From Argyresthia goedartella (lineage: Eukaryota > Arthropoda > Insecta > Lepidoptera > Argyresthiidae), in the NCBI GenBank assembly GCA_949825045.1, contig OX463822.1, forward strand, positions 31,994,703 through 32,058,702: a DNA stretch of 64,000 bases, written 5' to 3'. The notes beneath the pieces are model-generated. The model was not told the DNA's origin. It ran no database searches and saw only the letters and a list, made by a program, of their open reading frames with translations. The translations under genes were made by a program, and so were the position numbers. Positions 21,474 to 32,072 of this stretch are shown piece by piece. Positions within the stretch are counted from its first letter, which is position 1, and each line of letters opens with the position of its first letter.

Positions 21474-21791
21474 GCGCCTGTAAGTCAGGCCTGTTTACGA
21501 GCGTCCGGAGTCAGAACAAAAGGCGCGCGGCGGGGTTGTAAACTATTGTTGGTTCAAATGCGTTTGCGAGATCTCGGGGGTAGATGGGCACTATAGACAC
21601 GTCCGTTTGGTCCGGAAATAGAAACGCGAGTCCCAAAGGAAGGAAAAACTACAATACGATCATAAAAACAAAAAAAAATGCCCTCACAACCCAGTTTTTG
21701 CCAGGAATATTGTAGTGTGTCGGCCAGAAAGGTTAGGTTAGGTTAAACTGCTGTTATTGCTCTTTGTTCACCTAATGGTTATTTCTTAATA

Positions 21792-23400
21792 CACTCGCGA
21801 GCATTAAACTGGAATCACTTCATCGCTGGTTGCTCAAGATAAGTTTTTGCCTTTTTTATGCAATGACAAATTATGGTATATCAATTGAAAGGTAATTTTA
21901 TTAGCTTTCGACCTCTATTAATGTTACAGAAAAAGATTTTTTCCTTTATGTCATGGAACGTAAAAACAAAAAACATTTTTTTTTTACAACAAAACACTGT
22001 TTTGTTTTGAAGTCCTGAGACCCTATAAAAAGTGAGAATTCGTAAAAATTTGTCATCAGTCCAATATTTCACGTCACTGGAGCACTGAATCTGAAAGAAA
22101 TGGAAACCACACCTGCAGAAGCCGCTCAAATCGTCATCCTAATCCAGCAAGGGTTGTCTCAGCGTCCCATCGCTCGACAGCTTTATCTTAGTCAGTCTTG
22201 TGTCTCGAAGGTGTATAAAAGGTTCCGGGAGATTGGAAACTTTGTCCGGAGACCAGGATCTGGACGACAGCGTTGCACTTCGGTGAGAGATGACCGATTT
22301 ATTGTCACCACATCTCTCCGAAATCGACACTTAATCGGCATCGATGTTCAACGGCAACTCAGAGATGTTCGAGAGAAGATTGTTAGCGAGTGGACGGCAA
22401 GGCGAAGACTCAAAGAAGCGAATTTGACCCCAAAAAGCCCAGCCACGGGGCCCAAATTGTCTCCAGCGCACCGACAAGCCCGGCTTCAATTTTTTCGCGA
22501 TCACTTAGATTGGGATATAGAGCAATGGAGCCGAGTCCTGTTCTCGGACGAAACAAGGATGTACCTGCATGGTAGCGACCGTCGACAGAGTCTATAGGAG
22601 ACCGGGGGAGCGATTCGCTCAATGCTGTTTTTCGGAAACAGTTGCATACGGGGGCGGGTCTTGTATGATATGGGCGGGGATTTCTATAGAAGCAAAAACG
22701 GAGCTGATATTCGTACCTGGAGGAGGTCGGGGAGAGGGTGTAACCGCGGAAAGATACATCAACGACATTCTAGAAGACCATGTGCTCCCTAACTACGGGT
22801 TTATTGGTGAACATTTCCTGCTAATGCACGATAATGCCCGCTGCCACACCGCTGCAATGACTCGACAGTACCTGGAAGAAGTCAGTATTTCCACACTGGA
22901 CTGGCCAGCCCTCAGTCCTGACTTGAACCCCATTGAACATATGTGGGACGAGCTGAAAAGACGGGTACGAGGAAGATATCCAGCTCCGACGACGTTAGAA
23001 GATTTAAAAATAACTTTAATCGAAGAGTGGCAGGAAATTCCTCAAGATTCCGTCAGAAAACTCATTCGGTCAATGAGAAACCGTTTACAAGCAGCAATTA
23101 GGGCCAGGGGTGGTAATACAAAATATTGAGAGGGGATAAATTACACATTGTAAATAAAAAAACATATCTTATCATAAGCCTCGTATTCATTTTGACATCT
23201 ACAACTTTAACCATTTGCAACAATTACCTTTATTTAGGTAGAAAATTTCATTATTTTAAAATCTTTTTGGTATCATTTGAAAGCTAATAAAATTACCTTT
23301 CAATTGATATGCCATAATTTGTAATACATTGCATAAAAAAGGCAAAAACTGGTCTTGAGCAACCAGCGATGAAGTGATTCCAGTTTAATGCTCGCGAGTG
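21792..23400 (+). mobile_element. Tc1-like transposon, complete ends, 1,609 bp
   Basis: Inverted repeats of roughly 115 bp: the left begins CACTCGCGAGCATTAAACTG and the right ends with its complement. Both arms continue through the GCAACCAGCGATGAAGTGA, GCAAAAACT and ACCTTTCAATTGAT blocks. TA lies at each outer edge (21,790-21,791 and 23,401-23,402). It encloses a single plus-strand transposase. The repeats are long for a Tc1 element and well matched, so the insertion is fairly young. Confidence 0.9.
22100..23129 (+). pseudogene. Tc1-like DD34E transposase, one frameshift
   Basis: Start ATG at 22,100 gives a paired-like helix-turn-helix N-terminus (ETTPAEAAQIVILIQQGLSQ, then ARQLYLSQSCVSKVYKRF) and a GRQR-type hinge (RRPGSGRQR). 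The catalytic residues are D in LFSDETRM, D in LMHDNARCHTA and E in SPDLNPIEHMWDELKRR; 34 residues separate the last two. The frame breaks near 22,585: the first frame ends at a TAG there and the second continues as RVYRRPGERF to the stop at 23,129. One net base is gained, or two lost. About 340 codons, the usual Tc1 length. It would excise and insert the element at TA sites. Confidence 0.9.
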
Positions 23401-23435
23401 TAGTTGTCTTGAGAGTATCTCTGTGTATAGCCTAT

Positions 23436-23480
23436 ACGCCTTTAATGTTGCCTATACAGTATAGGCAGCATTAAAGGCGT
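23436..23480. repeat. Near-perfect 21-bp hairpin beside the Tc1 element
   Basis: The left arm is ACGCCTTTAATGTTGCCTATA and the right arm is its reverse complement with one mismatch (GCTGCC for GTTGCC), around a 3-base loop (CAG). It lies 34 bp beyond the Tc1 end. Confidence 0.85.
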
Positions 23481-23560
23481 TGGCAGATCATTCCAAATTT
23501 TCGCTGCAATAACACGAAAGCAGCCTCTGATGAGACAAGTACTATTCATCAGTCCACATT
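23455..23560 (-). pseudogene. LINE C-terminal remnant
   Basis: The minus strand reads CFRVIAAKIWNDLPTPLMLP, ending at the hairpin. The A..IWNDLP motif is typical near the C-terminus of CR1-group LINE proteins. Nothing else of the element is recognisable. Confidence 0.45.
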
Positions 23561-24029
23561 CATCCACTGCTGGGTATCGCCATCTTATTTACTGCGCCAT
23601 ATCCCCGGTGAGTTAGGAACTGATCTTTTTAATAGGTACTGATATTGAAGTATTTGGGCAATGACAACTTGGAAAAGAAGAAGGAGGAAGAAAGACGAAG
23701 CAATGCCGAAATCTATTGTTTTATGCTGCAGAAAGTCTCACGAATGGTCTGAACGAACCGATTGAAACCAAACCAACCAGAATAGCGTCGATAATCGTTT
23801 CATTTCGACATCAATAATTATTTACAGTGAAATTGGCCCCACAGCAGACTTCATACGGCATTTTGAATGAAAAACTGCTTACCTTTAATATTTTCTGCAC
23901 TTTTGAGTTACACTTACGATATCAATATTTGATTAACATAACCGTTCCGAGTGCCTCGGTCTTTTCCATAAGGCTTAAACGTATTTTGGATCAGGTAATT
24001 ATAATAGGGAAATATTAAACTGCACATCA

Positions 24030-24185
24030 ATAATATTGATTTGCACAGCAAATATACTGATTTTCACAGCAAATATCAGGGCAAAATACTGCGGTAGCTT
24101 AGGTCAAGGGTAACTTATTATCCTTCGTATAAGGTTGAACATGTAAGAACAACAAAAATACATAAAAAGTGTTTTTGCTGTTAAA
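24030..24185 (-). repeat. Dispersed repeat family delta, minus-strand fragment
   Basis: AAATACTGCGGTAGCTTAGG and TATCCTTCGTATAAGGTTGA, reverse complements of TAAGCTACCGCAGTGTTTT (36,645; 63,680) and CCTAATACGAAGGATAAAG (37,508). Non-coding. Confidence 0.6.
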
Positions 24186-24249
24186 ATCAGTATATTTAAT
24201 GTGCGATTAAATACAAGCCATTATAATATGTCTTATTAACATTTCATTC

Positions 24250-24515
24250 ATGTATTCATGTGAAGCAGTAACGACATTAGGCAGTTTCAAGCCCGAGAGA
24301 CCGAAAGCCAGGGACCAGGAATCCAGGGACGCAGAAGACCTGGTCACCCACGTACGTCCAGGCTCCAGCACCTCCCGGAATGGTTCGGGACGAGCACAAC
24401 GTCCTCTTCCGGGCTACAGTATCCCGTGTGCAGATTGCCCTAATTATCTCCAACGACCGATAGGAGATGGTACCAGAAGAAGAAGAAGACCGAAAGCACT
24501 CATATCGGTTAAATT
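24250..24515 (+). pseudogene. LINE 3' coding end with GAAGAAGAAG tail
   Basis: In shifted frames the plus strand reads LQHLPEWFGTSTTSS, then RATVSRVQIALIISNDR and a run of glutamates from GAAGAAGAAGAAG. This succession (an EWFG block, RA.VSKVQIA, an acidic simple-sequence end) is common at the C-terminus of insect LINE proteins. No upstream reverse transcriptase remains. Confidence 0.5.
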
Positions 24516-24894
24516 TTGCAATTCCTTATAAAATATCTATGGATTGATTTAAGGTTAGTTCTAATTATTATTTATTTTACTTTATATGCAACAATCGACT
24601 GAAAATCATAAATTCCCAAGAATAGCATAATGCATGTTTTTCCTTTCGTCAGTACTACGAGGATTCGCTCGTCGTTTCATCTGCCGCCCTTCATATCCCG
24701 CCCTTCATATACAGCAGTCATTGTAGTCTAACAAGGCACGAACAATGTTAATTAATTAAACAACTTATCTCGTTACATGTAATCTCGACGGTATGCCGGC
24801 TCTCGCCTTACTTAACACCGCTCATTGTTATCATTGGTGATCGCAAAAAACTGGTCAAGTGTCAGTCGGATTCGCCTATGAAGGGTTCCGTCTA

Positions 24895-25182
24895 AACCAT
24901 TCCGACCAACTCAACTACTTTTAAAACCGGGCAAAAACCGTAAAAGAACACCTCTCTTGTATGGTCCCCTTGATGAAAACGCGTGTGGTTCATTATTTGT
25001 TGCTATAACGGAGACAAATACCTAATCACTTTGTCAAATTTTCAACTCTCTGCATAGGTAGAGCGCGCTGTATCTCATGATCGTGAACTAGCCAGTCGAC
25101 AGAAAGGCGCGGACAGGACAGGCAGCGGAGACTTTATTAATAGGGGTCCCGTTCAGCTTTCTTCAGGCACGGAACCCTAAAA
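24895..25182 (-). repeat. Dispersed repeat family gamma, minus-strand copy
   Basis: The right end, GCACGGAACCCTAAAAAAC, is the complemented family start. CTGTATCTCATGATCGTGAA and ATAGGGGTCCCGTT correspond to blocks of the plus copies. Non-coding. Confidence 0.65.
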
Positions 25183-25189
25183 AACGGGT

Positions 25190-25879
25190 CGCCGACAAAC
25201 GCTGGCTGATACAGTAACATAGCTGCCGCGGAATCTGCAAGGAACCCGCTCATTAACGCTGCCCGGTGCCCCTGCGCATACCCTTTGGGTTCACCCCTAA
25301 GCAACCTATATCACACGCACAAAACCAAGGTAAAATATCCCCAAAGGCAAATCCAGTAGAATTGAGTTTAACTAGCAGCATTACCACAAGTAATTTTAAG
25401 AAAAAAGATCGGAACGCTTTAGAGTATTTGGATGTTGCAATACAAGTCTTAGACGAGGATGATAAAGATCATACTGAATTGATAACGATGGCGGACTTAT
25501 CACGTTGAGAAAGATGGGTGAGCAGTCGTGGGTGATATCAAATGGCGTAAGACTCATTGGAGGTGCGAGGGATTCTAGTTTTTAGTCGCGGGGGAAAGGG
25601 TTTGGTTTGGGAAAGAAGTGATTGGGCTTTTCAGAGTTCTTCCCATGTCAGAATAGCGTACCATTTGCGATTACTGTTTTTGTGTACCTAAGGTAATTAG
25701 GGGCTATCGGCGCCGCTGCGCAGTATGAAGATATAAATAAGAATGCGCACGTTGGTATTAGCGATCTCGCCGAGATCACATGGTAACAGTTTTAATGGAA
25801 ATTGGATAATTAAACCAGTGATATTTAGTGATTTAAACTCTTCGAGAGGAATGTATCTTGTCTTCTTGATACATTTGGC
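25190..25879. other. Unassigned stretch with one 80-codon frame
   Basis: The frame at 25,266-25,508 (PLRIPFGFTPKQPISHAQNQ, later DVAIQVLDEDDKDHTELI) has balanced composition and an acidic end. I recognise no family, see no splice signals that settle it, and would not call it a gene. Confidence 0.3.
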
Positions 25880-25958
25880 GTTGATACTATTTGTGTTGAC
25901 ACTTTTTGGCGTTAACACTATTTGGCGTTGACACTATATGGAGTTGACACCATTTGGC
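25880..25958 (+). repeat. 16-bp tandem repeat, five units
   Basis: Consensus GTTGACACTATTTGGC. Units start at 25,880, 25,895, 25,911, 25,927 and 25,943, and differ by one to three bases. The first is one base shorter. Confidence 0.9.
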
Positions 25959-26154
25959 GTGAAAGCCAGCGCTCTAATTTTTATGGGAATAAATTAATTT
26001 GTTTAAGGCGCATAATATTGAAGTGAAGTTACATTTAGCACATTAACTAAGGACATTATTTCACTACAAATATGGTGAGGCATTTTAATATATTTTATCT
26101 TTTATATTAGAGGACAATCTTACACAAATCGAACTAGTATCGAATAGTAAACTC

Positions 26155-26357
26155 AAATAGGCTTGTGTTGTGGGTACTAGACGACGATATATTTAATAGA
26201 GATAAATACTTATGTAAATATATATAAAACATCCAAGACTAATAAAAAAATATTCACGCTCATCACACAATTTTTGCCCTTACCGTTATTCGAACCCGGA
26301 GCCGTCAGCATCGCAGGCAGGGTAACTACCCGCTAGGCTAAACTGGTCGTCAATTAC
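26155..26357 (-). repeat. SINE (family beta), minus-strand copy with tRNA-like head
   Basis: Blocks GGGTACTAGACGACGATATA, AATACTTATG and TATTCACGCTCATCACAC are followed by the complement of a tRNA-like promoter (TTATTCGAACCCGGAGCC, B box) and CTACCCGCTAGGCTAAACTG (A-box side), ending GGTCGTCA as in the copy at 43,140-43,395. Confidence 0.75.
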
Positions 26358-26505
26358 TTCAATCACTTAATTAATGAAGTGGCCTTTTGGATTGCTTTAT
26401 ACACATGGTACTAAGACCGTATTTGATGAGCAGCCATCAGACCTTCGATCAAGTACCAATCAAAGTTTTCGACCCTATTATAGTTAGTATATTAAAATTG
26501 ATTCA

Positions 26506-26625
26506 TATTCTATTCTACACACAAAAAATAATGGTTGGATTACAAAGCCATTTATGAGCACAGGCGAGGTTATCTCTAAATAGAGATTTCTTCCAGCAAT
26601 CCAAGGCAGGACAGAAAAGTTTGTA
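26506..26625 (-). repeat. LINE family E 3' end fragment
   Basis: CACAGGCGAGGTTATCTCTA, then TAGAGATTTCTTCCAGCAA, the diagnostic 3' UTR segment of the long LINE at 40,150-42,690 (AAGGCGAGCTTATCTCTAAT, then GAGATCTCTTCCAGCAAAC). Only about 100 bp is present. Confidence 0.6.
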
Positions 26626-26740
26626 CATAAGGAGAAATAATTTTAGTGCGCAATAAAAATTATGTACAAAGGTTGTAACAAAAATCAATAGCACCAAACT
26701 GTGAAAATTATTTCGAGACAATTATATTGTTCTTAACTAA

Positions 26741-28115
26741 ATTCCGTTATTCTCATCAAAAAATATTACAGTAAGTGACACAAAACATTGTTTTTAATTT
26801 GTCCTCTACAGTTGGCTGTCCTGTAAAACTGTCAATTGTCAACAGTTTTCCTGTTGTCAATAACTCAGATGTCAGTCGGAGTGTAAACAAGTATAAAGTT
26901 TTTAGTTTTTTAATCAGAATCAACTGGCCTCAAGTAAAACCGTTCTAAAACATGTGAATAAATTACGTCATTTAAAAAATAATTAGACATCAATTACTCG
27001 AAATATTCATATAAGTTTCGTGAAATATGCAAAAAAAGTATAACATTAAATAAAATGTGGAAATTTTTATTTGTCCGAGCGCTCGAAGCGTCTCCCTTTC
27101 AGCTGGGCAAAAATGCTTTCGTATGTCTGGATTTCCGTCCAGATTTCTTTCTCTTTTACAGGTCCTATTTCTCAACCGATTCTCGTGAAACTTTTCTTTC
27201 ATTATCGATAATTTTTTGATGATTCAGTTTTTGGAAAATTAACTGCCCAATTAGGTTGACAGATTTTAACTAATGTGTCGTTGGATTCGAGGAGACCCTG
27301 AAAGTGACATAGGCCTTATAATTTTTGTGAAAATTCAATAGGTTGTATTTTAGATCACAAATGTGGTTTACATAGTTATTGGCGTGGCTACATCCATACT
27401 CCATCTACGAAACCAGGTGTGGGCATTCATATGTTCGATGTGGTATTGAAAAACAAGGCAGAGGGTTATTTGTTTTTATTGGTTTTTATAATGTTTCCAC
27501 TTGCTCATCCGATAAACTTCTTGAGATGGGTCGGAGGTGTGGGGTTGAAAAATAATGAAAACAAGTGGAATTATTATAAAAATGAATAAACCGACTGCAT
27601 TTTCAATCCATAAGTTTATTTTTGATTTATGAAATCTTTATTTTGATACACCACTAGATAGGTTTAAAAAAATTAGACATATACAGTAGAGGTCACGTAA
27701 TTAAAGACACCCCCTTTTTGAACGCCAAAAATTGACTGGAAATGGACTGCTATAACCGAAAACGTATAGAAAACCGAGACCAAGGAAAACTGTATGCCTT
27801 GCCAATGTACATTGCTGACAATCAATGTACATTGTTGTTTATGTGATCTTCAAAATAGGCTTTTTATTCCGCGTATAAACTAGCAATAGCTAAACATTGT
27901 AAAGATTTATAATTACTCTTGGCGATGAGTGGGTAATTTTGACTTTTTATAGGTCTCGTAAGCGGTATTCCGTAGGTGCATTAGTACGCTATATAATGCA
28001 CCTCCGGGATACGGGAAACTGTTATGGAAAACCTTAAAGAAGCTTCAATACCTAATTTTAAGAAATCCATAGATATCCCTGAAAATTTTGCTTAATCCGA
28101 CGAAATTAGTCAACT
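26741..28115. other. Unassigned AT-rich stretch
   Basis: No motif-bearing frame is present. An imperfect foldback lies near 26,827-26,865 (AAACTGTCAATTGTCAACAG). The rest shows nothing I can name. Confidence 0.4.
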
Positions 28116-28119
28116 CTGT

Positions 28120-28625
28120 TAGGATATCAGATCTTACCTTCTTCGAATTTCATAGGCATGATCCGGCCGTATTCCAGCTTCGACCTGTTAGTGAGTAGGA
28201 TATCGGAAAGATCATGTGTGGATCTAAGTAACTACGCACAACATCTGCTCTTCTTGATGTCGTTGACAATATTCTCGCGTCACAGGGCTCCGGTAATGGC
28301 CCTATCCTTACACTCCTGGATTATTCAAGGGCTTTCAATTCTATTAATATTGGTTTCTTGCTTTCTAAACTGAGTTACTACGGCTTCGATTTGGCCGCGG
28401 TGAGATGGTTTCAAAGCTATCTTTGGGCTCGTAGTCAGCAGATAGTACTGAGGAAACCGATGGCACCTGCGATCAATCACAAACTGTCAAAACTAACAGA
28501 GGTGTCCCTCAAGGTTCCATCCTGGTACCACTATTATTTATTATCTACAGTGCTGATATTATAAAATGCATTACTAACTGTACGTATTTTATCTAAGCAG
28601 ATGACCTGCAGAATTATATTGTTTA
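28120..28625 (+). pseudogene. LINE reverse transcriptase fragment
   Basis: Across frames the plus strand reads LLDVVDNILASQGS, then LLDYSRAFNSINIGFLLSKL, YYGFDLAAVRWFQSYL, then GVPQGSILVPLLFIIYSADI and a catalytic remnant with a stop before ADDLQNYI (near 28,600). This is the palm of a jockey/CR1-group reverse transcriptase with at least two frameshifts and a nonsense mutation. Fingers, thumb and endonuclease are missing. It stops abruptly beside piggyBac-like sequence at about 28,640. Confidence 0.75.
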
Positions 28626-28639
28626 TTTGATGTGGCATC

Positions 28640-29334
28640 TTTGTTGTTTGTTGCTGTATTCAGTCGGTAATACCTTGAATACGACCGCGGCTTTGTCCTC
28701 TCTCCGATACAGAAGATTGCAGAGAAACTTCTGATCCCGACTCCATTACCTCGTCTGAAGAACTGAAAGATGATGAACTTGCCTGATAATCATCATTGGT
28801 TTTAGGTATGAAACGAAAAAATCATCTCTATCGTTGTCGGAAAATTCAATGGCCGATTCTGCCAGCTTCGAAATGATTCTATTTTCCCGTAAAGCTGCAA
28901 TGAATAAATAGTTGAGAACCAACGTAATAAATATTAGACGTAAATACTCGTAGTTGTTGTTGAGAACTGCTGTACTACCAGTATGACAGAGAGAAGGATA
29001 CTGACATTCTTTGGTCATTTTTTGAGTAAATAATTTACGCGTTAATTACGTAAGTCTGTAAGCAATACAATTTAAGCGAACTGTTAAATATAATCACATT
29101 GTAAAGCAACATTTCAATTTCTTACCACGTTGGTCTGGGCGACGTACCATTTATCAGCCGTGCTGCAAAGAAAAACGTGTATGGGTCACGTCACACGCTA
29201 TTGAAATTGAAATTAGTGTTGCCAGGCCCTGAAGATAATATTTCTTTCATAAACCTATCGGTTCCAAAAAGTATTGACAGATGTGTCTAGTAGATATTTT
29301 TTCTTGTGTAATATCTAGCATCCAGGAGGTTAAA
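28640..29334 (-). mobile_element. piggyBac-like right-end remnant
   Basis: CAGGAGGTTAA at 29,324-29,334 is a piggyBac-style end (the inner bases match the CCTCCTGA repeat of the element at 32,073) next to a TTAA target. Inward, the minus strand shows a splice-acceptor-like TATTCATTGCAG near 28,900, then an acidic serine-rich frame (DDYQASSSSFSSSDEVMESG, then SERGQSRGRIQG), in composition like the start of the transposase at 34.5 kb. The rest of the element is gone. Confidence 0.55.
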
Positions 29335-30514
29335 TGAAAATCTATCTATCTATCTAGCTAACTACAAATGTAATTCCGACCTTGTAATACAAACAATTGA
29401 AACAACAGTAAAAGGTTTTTACAAAAAGTTTCATCGTGGGAGTTCCGCAGGGAGACATCCTTGGACCCATTCCATGCTTATTGCACGTAAACGTGTTAAG
29501 TTACTACTAATTAAATGACCTTCTATTACACATAATAATAGACCCATTCGACCCGACGACATCCTTACCTCTCGATAATTTAATAAAACATTTTTTATTT
29601 ATTTAACTTACTAAGCTGCAATGACTCGTAAAACTTGAATAGGTGAGCATTTGTGATCGTTAATTTTATAGAATCAGCATAGGAGGAATTAGCCCTTTAG
29701 AATAAGCAGGTAATTAATAAATGATATAGACCAATATAGCCTGGAGACTCTGTCCACTGAGTCGGTACAAATGTCCCACTCATTGCACAAAAATATTGTT
29801 ATTGCGGTTTTAGTCGTTTGTTCGTTGACTACACAATGACCAACTGGTCTTTAAGATTAGTCGGACCATGTCGGTACATTCACTTTACTTTATTCCCATG
29901 CTTATTTAAAAAAATCTTTACCTGCTATCAAAATAATAATGCGGCCGTAATTCATATTTCTATGTCTTGTAAAATGTAAGTGCTGTGGACTCAGTTCCCA
30001 AACAAACAAACAAACTATACTACTAGAGAGAGTATACTAGAGTGACACCAACCTAACATGCCCGTAGTTTACCTTCGCCTTCAGAGCACATCTTGATTGT
30101 GATTGCGATTGATTTTTTGAGGTTTTGAATGAAGTAAATCACAATTTCAACAGTTTTCATTTCAAAAAACGAATTCCGAGTCGCAGCACCTTTCAGGTGT
30201 ACAGATTTCAGCTACTGACATATCTAGATTCACCAATTACTGTTGCTTTGAATGGCAACTCCTGAAATCATGAATCGGGCTCTGATTGGTCAAATGTCAA
30301 TTCGAAGTAAGCAAACACCCTTCAAAACATCAAATTGAAAGAGATTGCGATAGAAATTTCTTTGGCGTCACTAGCGTACACTAATGATAATTTCATACTG
30401 GAATTTAGTTCTTAATTTGGCCACCTAGTTCAGTTTGATCTCAAGTACATTTAGGGAAGTTAGAGCTTTATGGCTATTCCACCCTACGTTATTTTCGTTC
30501 ATCAGCTTTTTTAT
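29335..30514. other. Unassigned stretch
   Basis: Contains a short (ATCT)n near 29,340-29,357 and (AAAC)n near 30,000-30,014. No gene or named repeat is seen. Confidence 0.4.
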
Positions 30515-30760
30515 TGTCCCATACCCGAAGGGTGCCAAACGGGACCCTATTACTAAGCCTCCGCTGTCCGTCTGTCCGTACTTCTGTCACCGGGCTCTAC
30601 CGGATTAACCGAAATAGGTAAAGAGCTGAAATTTTCACAGAGGATGCATTTCTATTGCCGATTTAACAACAAATAATGAAACATCTGGGTTTTATAAAAA
30701 AAAAAACAAGTACACATACAAGAGATTATTTGTATGGCCATTTTCTTAGCCATTTTGTTG
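30515..30760 (+). repeat. Dispersed repeat family gamma, plus-strand copy
   Basis: CCCATACCCGAAGGGTGCCA, ACGGGACCCTATTACTAAGC, CTCCGCTGTCCGTCTGTCCG and GAAATTTTCACAGAGGATGC follow the order of the copies at 1,313 and 61,990. It ends in decayed A-rich sequence. Confidence 0.75.
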
Positions 30761-31418
30761 TATTTGTTTATCGGTGGACTGAACTGGACTCCCCCGATCT
30801 TATCGGAAAAGATCTTTGATTGCGGGTTTTGAGTTTTGTGCTTAGTTATATTTCATTATACGATTAATAATGCTCATTCAAATTATAATAAATAATATTA
30901 CGTTAAGTAGTGCCGATTTCGCACTACAGCTTAGGGTTAGAACATTGTCGTTAAGCTATGGTGACTCTGTAATGCGACAGGATTTTCCAGAAGGGTGTAA
31001 TCGTATTCTAAGAGTTTGTTAGGAACATCATTGTGAACATTCCCGAGCTAGAGGCAGTGACACTTGTGCCTGTCAAATTTTGGGTGCCGGCTGCGCATCC
31101 GAACTCTGAAACCGATTCGGTAGCAACTTTATTTTCAATATTTTGAGCCGAGCGTCAGCCGGTTGGCCGATGCATGGCACCGATATTAAAATCGGGCGCA
31201 TAATTAACACCAGACTGTGCTAATAAGGTTTGTATTGCACAATGACGATAAGTATTATGTGTTGCGCCGGCGCAAGCGACTGTGTCGCATTTGCATACGA
31301 GCGGGGATGCTAATGTGGGCAGGAGCGGAACCGCCGGACTTTCCATACCGACCTAATAAGATGCTTTTTGTGACACGGTTCCAAGTATCGGTGGTGGTAA
31401 GTTATGTGAAGGAAAAAC
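30761..31418. other. Unassigned stretch
   Basis: No recognisable coding frame. The overlapping frames near 31,155-31,486 on both strands carry no motif. Confidence 0.4.
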
Positions 31419-31934
31419 CCTTGTTCCTGTTAGAAAATCATTTAGATAACCAGTATTCTATGAACAAAATAATTCCTGTTAGATAATCCGGTAATTTGGC
31501 AGGAATTATGTACATAAGGAGGAGGAAGTACTCCTCCGACTCTTAGAAAACAGTTTATTGATGTTCCTGTTATATCAAAGCACCAGTTGGCTAACAGAGT
31601 TGGTATTTTTGACAGATGTTACAATTTTTTTAAACAACATCGATCAATCAATAAATATATAATTTTATTTTTTTCTAAGTGTTTGTGATGTCAGCTGTTT
31701 TGACAGGTGTCAAAAATGGTGTAAAAATAGTAACAGCTGCCAAAAATAGTGACAGCTGTCAAAACAGTGATAGCTATTTGCCAACCGGTGCAGTGATATA
31801 ACAGGAAAATCAATAAAAAATATTTTTTTTAGTGGAAAGACATACGCCCGCCGAATTATGGGGTTATCTAACAGAAATTAATTGCCCTCTTAGAACACTG
31901 GTTATCTTAAACGGTTATCTTACAGGAACAAAGG
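31419..31934. mobile_element. MITE with about 75-bp inverted repeats, containing a second foldback element
   Basis: The left arm (TTGTTCCTGTTAGAAAATCA, then TTAGATAACCAGT and CTGTTAGATAATCC) pairs with the right arm (GGTTATCTAACAG, then ACTGGTTATCTTAAACGG and TTACAGGAACAAAGG). No coding capacity. A second inverted-repeat unit occupies 31,555-31,817. A target duplication is not obvious. Confidence 0.75.
31555..31817. mobile_element. Inner foldback element
   Basis: The left arm (TTCCTGTTATATCAAAGCAC, then CAGTTGGC) pairs with the right arm (GCCAACCGGTGCAGTGATAT, then AACAGGAA). Nearer the centre, CAGCTGTTTTGACAGGTGTC and GACAGCTGTCAAAACAGTG form another stem, so most of the 260 bp can fold on itself. 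Confidence 0.7.
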
Positions 31935-31939
31935 AGAAT

Positions 31940-32072
31940 TATTAGTAATTTAAAGAAGTTCCTCATTGAAAAATGATATTATGATGTCAAATAATTTTTC
32001 ATTGATAAATTTAATACTTAAATAAATTTGTAATCTATAATAGCACATTATTACATGTTATTACTCATTTAA
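31940..32072. other. Short AT-rich spacer ending in TTAA
   Basis: No features. The TTAA at 32,069-32,072 is the left target site of the piggyBac element. Confidence 0.6.

Larger units (their letters stand above)
18480..21680 (+). mobile_element. LOA-like LINE with reverse transcriptase and RNase H, 5'-truncated
   Basis: Coding sequence from about 18,490 to 21,071 is followed by about 600 bp of 3' untranslated sequence ending in an A-rich tail (ACAAAAAAAAATG, about 21,667-21,680). The endonuclease and any ORF1 are missing. The combination of GCPQGGVLSPLLWN, a C-terminal RNase H and a CCHC motif is typical of the LOA/I group; the exact clade is an inference. Confidence 0.75.

Noticed and set aside
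21731..21745. GGTTAGGTTAGGTTA, resembling insect TTAGG telomere repeats (also 56,921-56,934)
   Set aside because: Only two to three units at each place, inside ordinary TE-rich DNA; short TTAGG-like runs are common by chance and in LINE ends.
25266..25508. 80-codon frame as a possible host exon
   Set aside because: No recognisable domain and no clear splice sites. Left as a note in the unassigned stretch; a protein search with conserved insect hits would change this.
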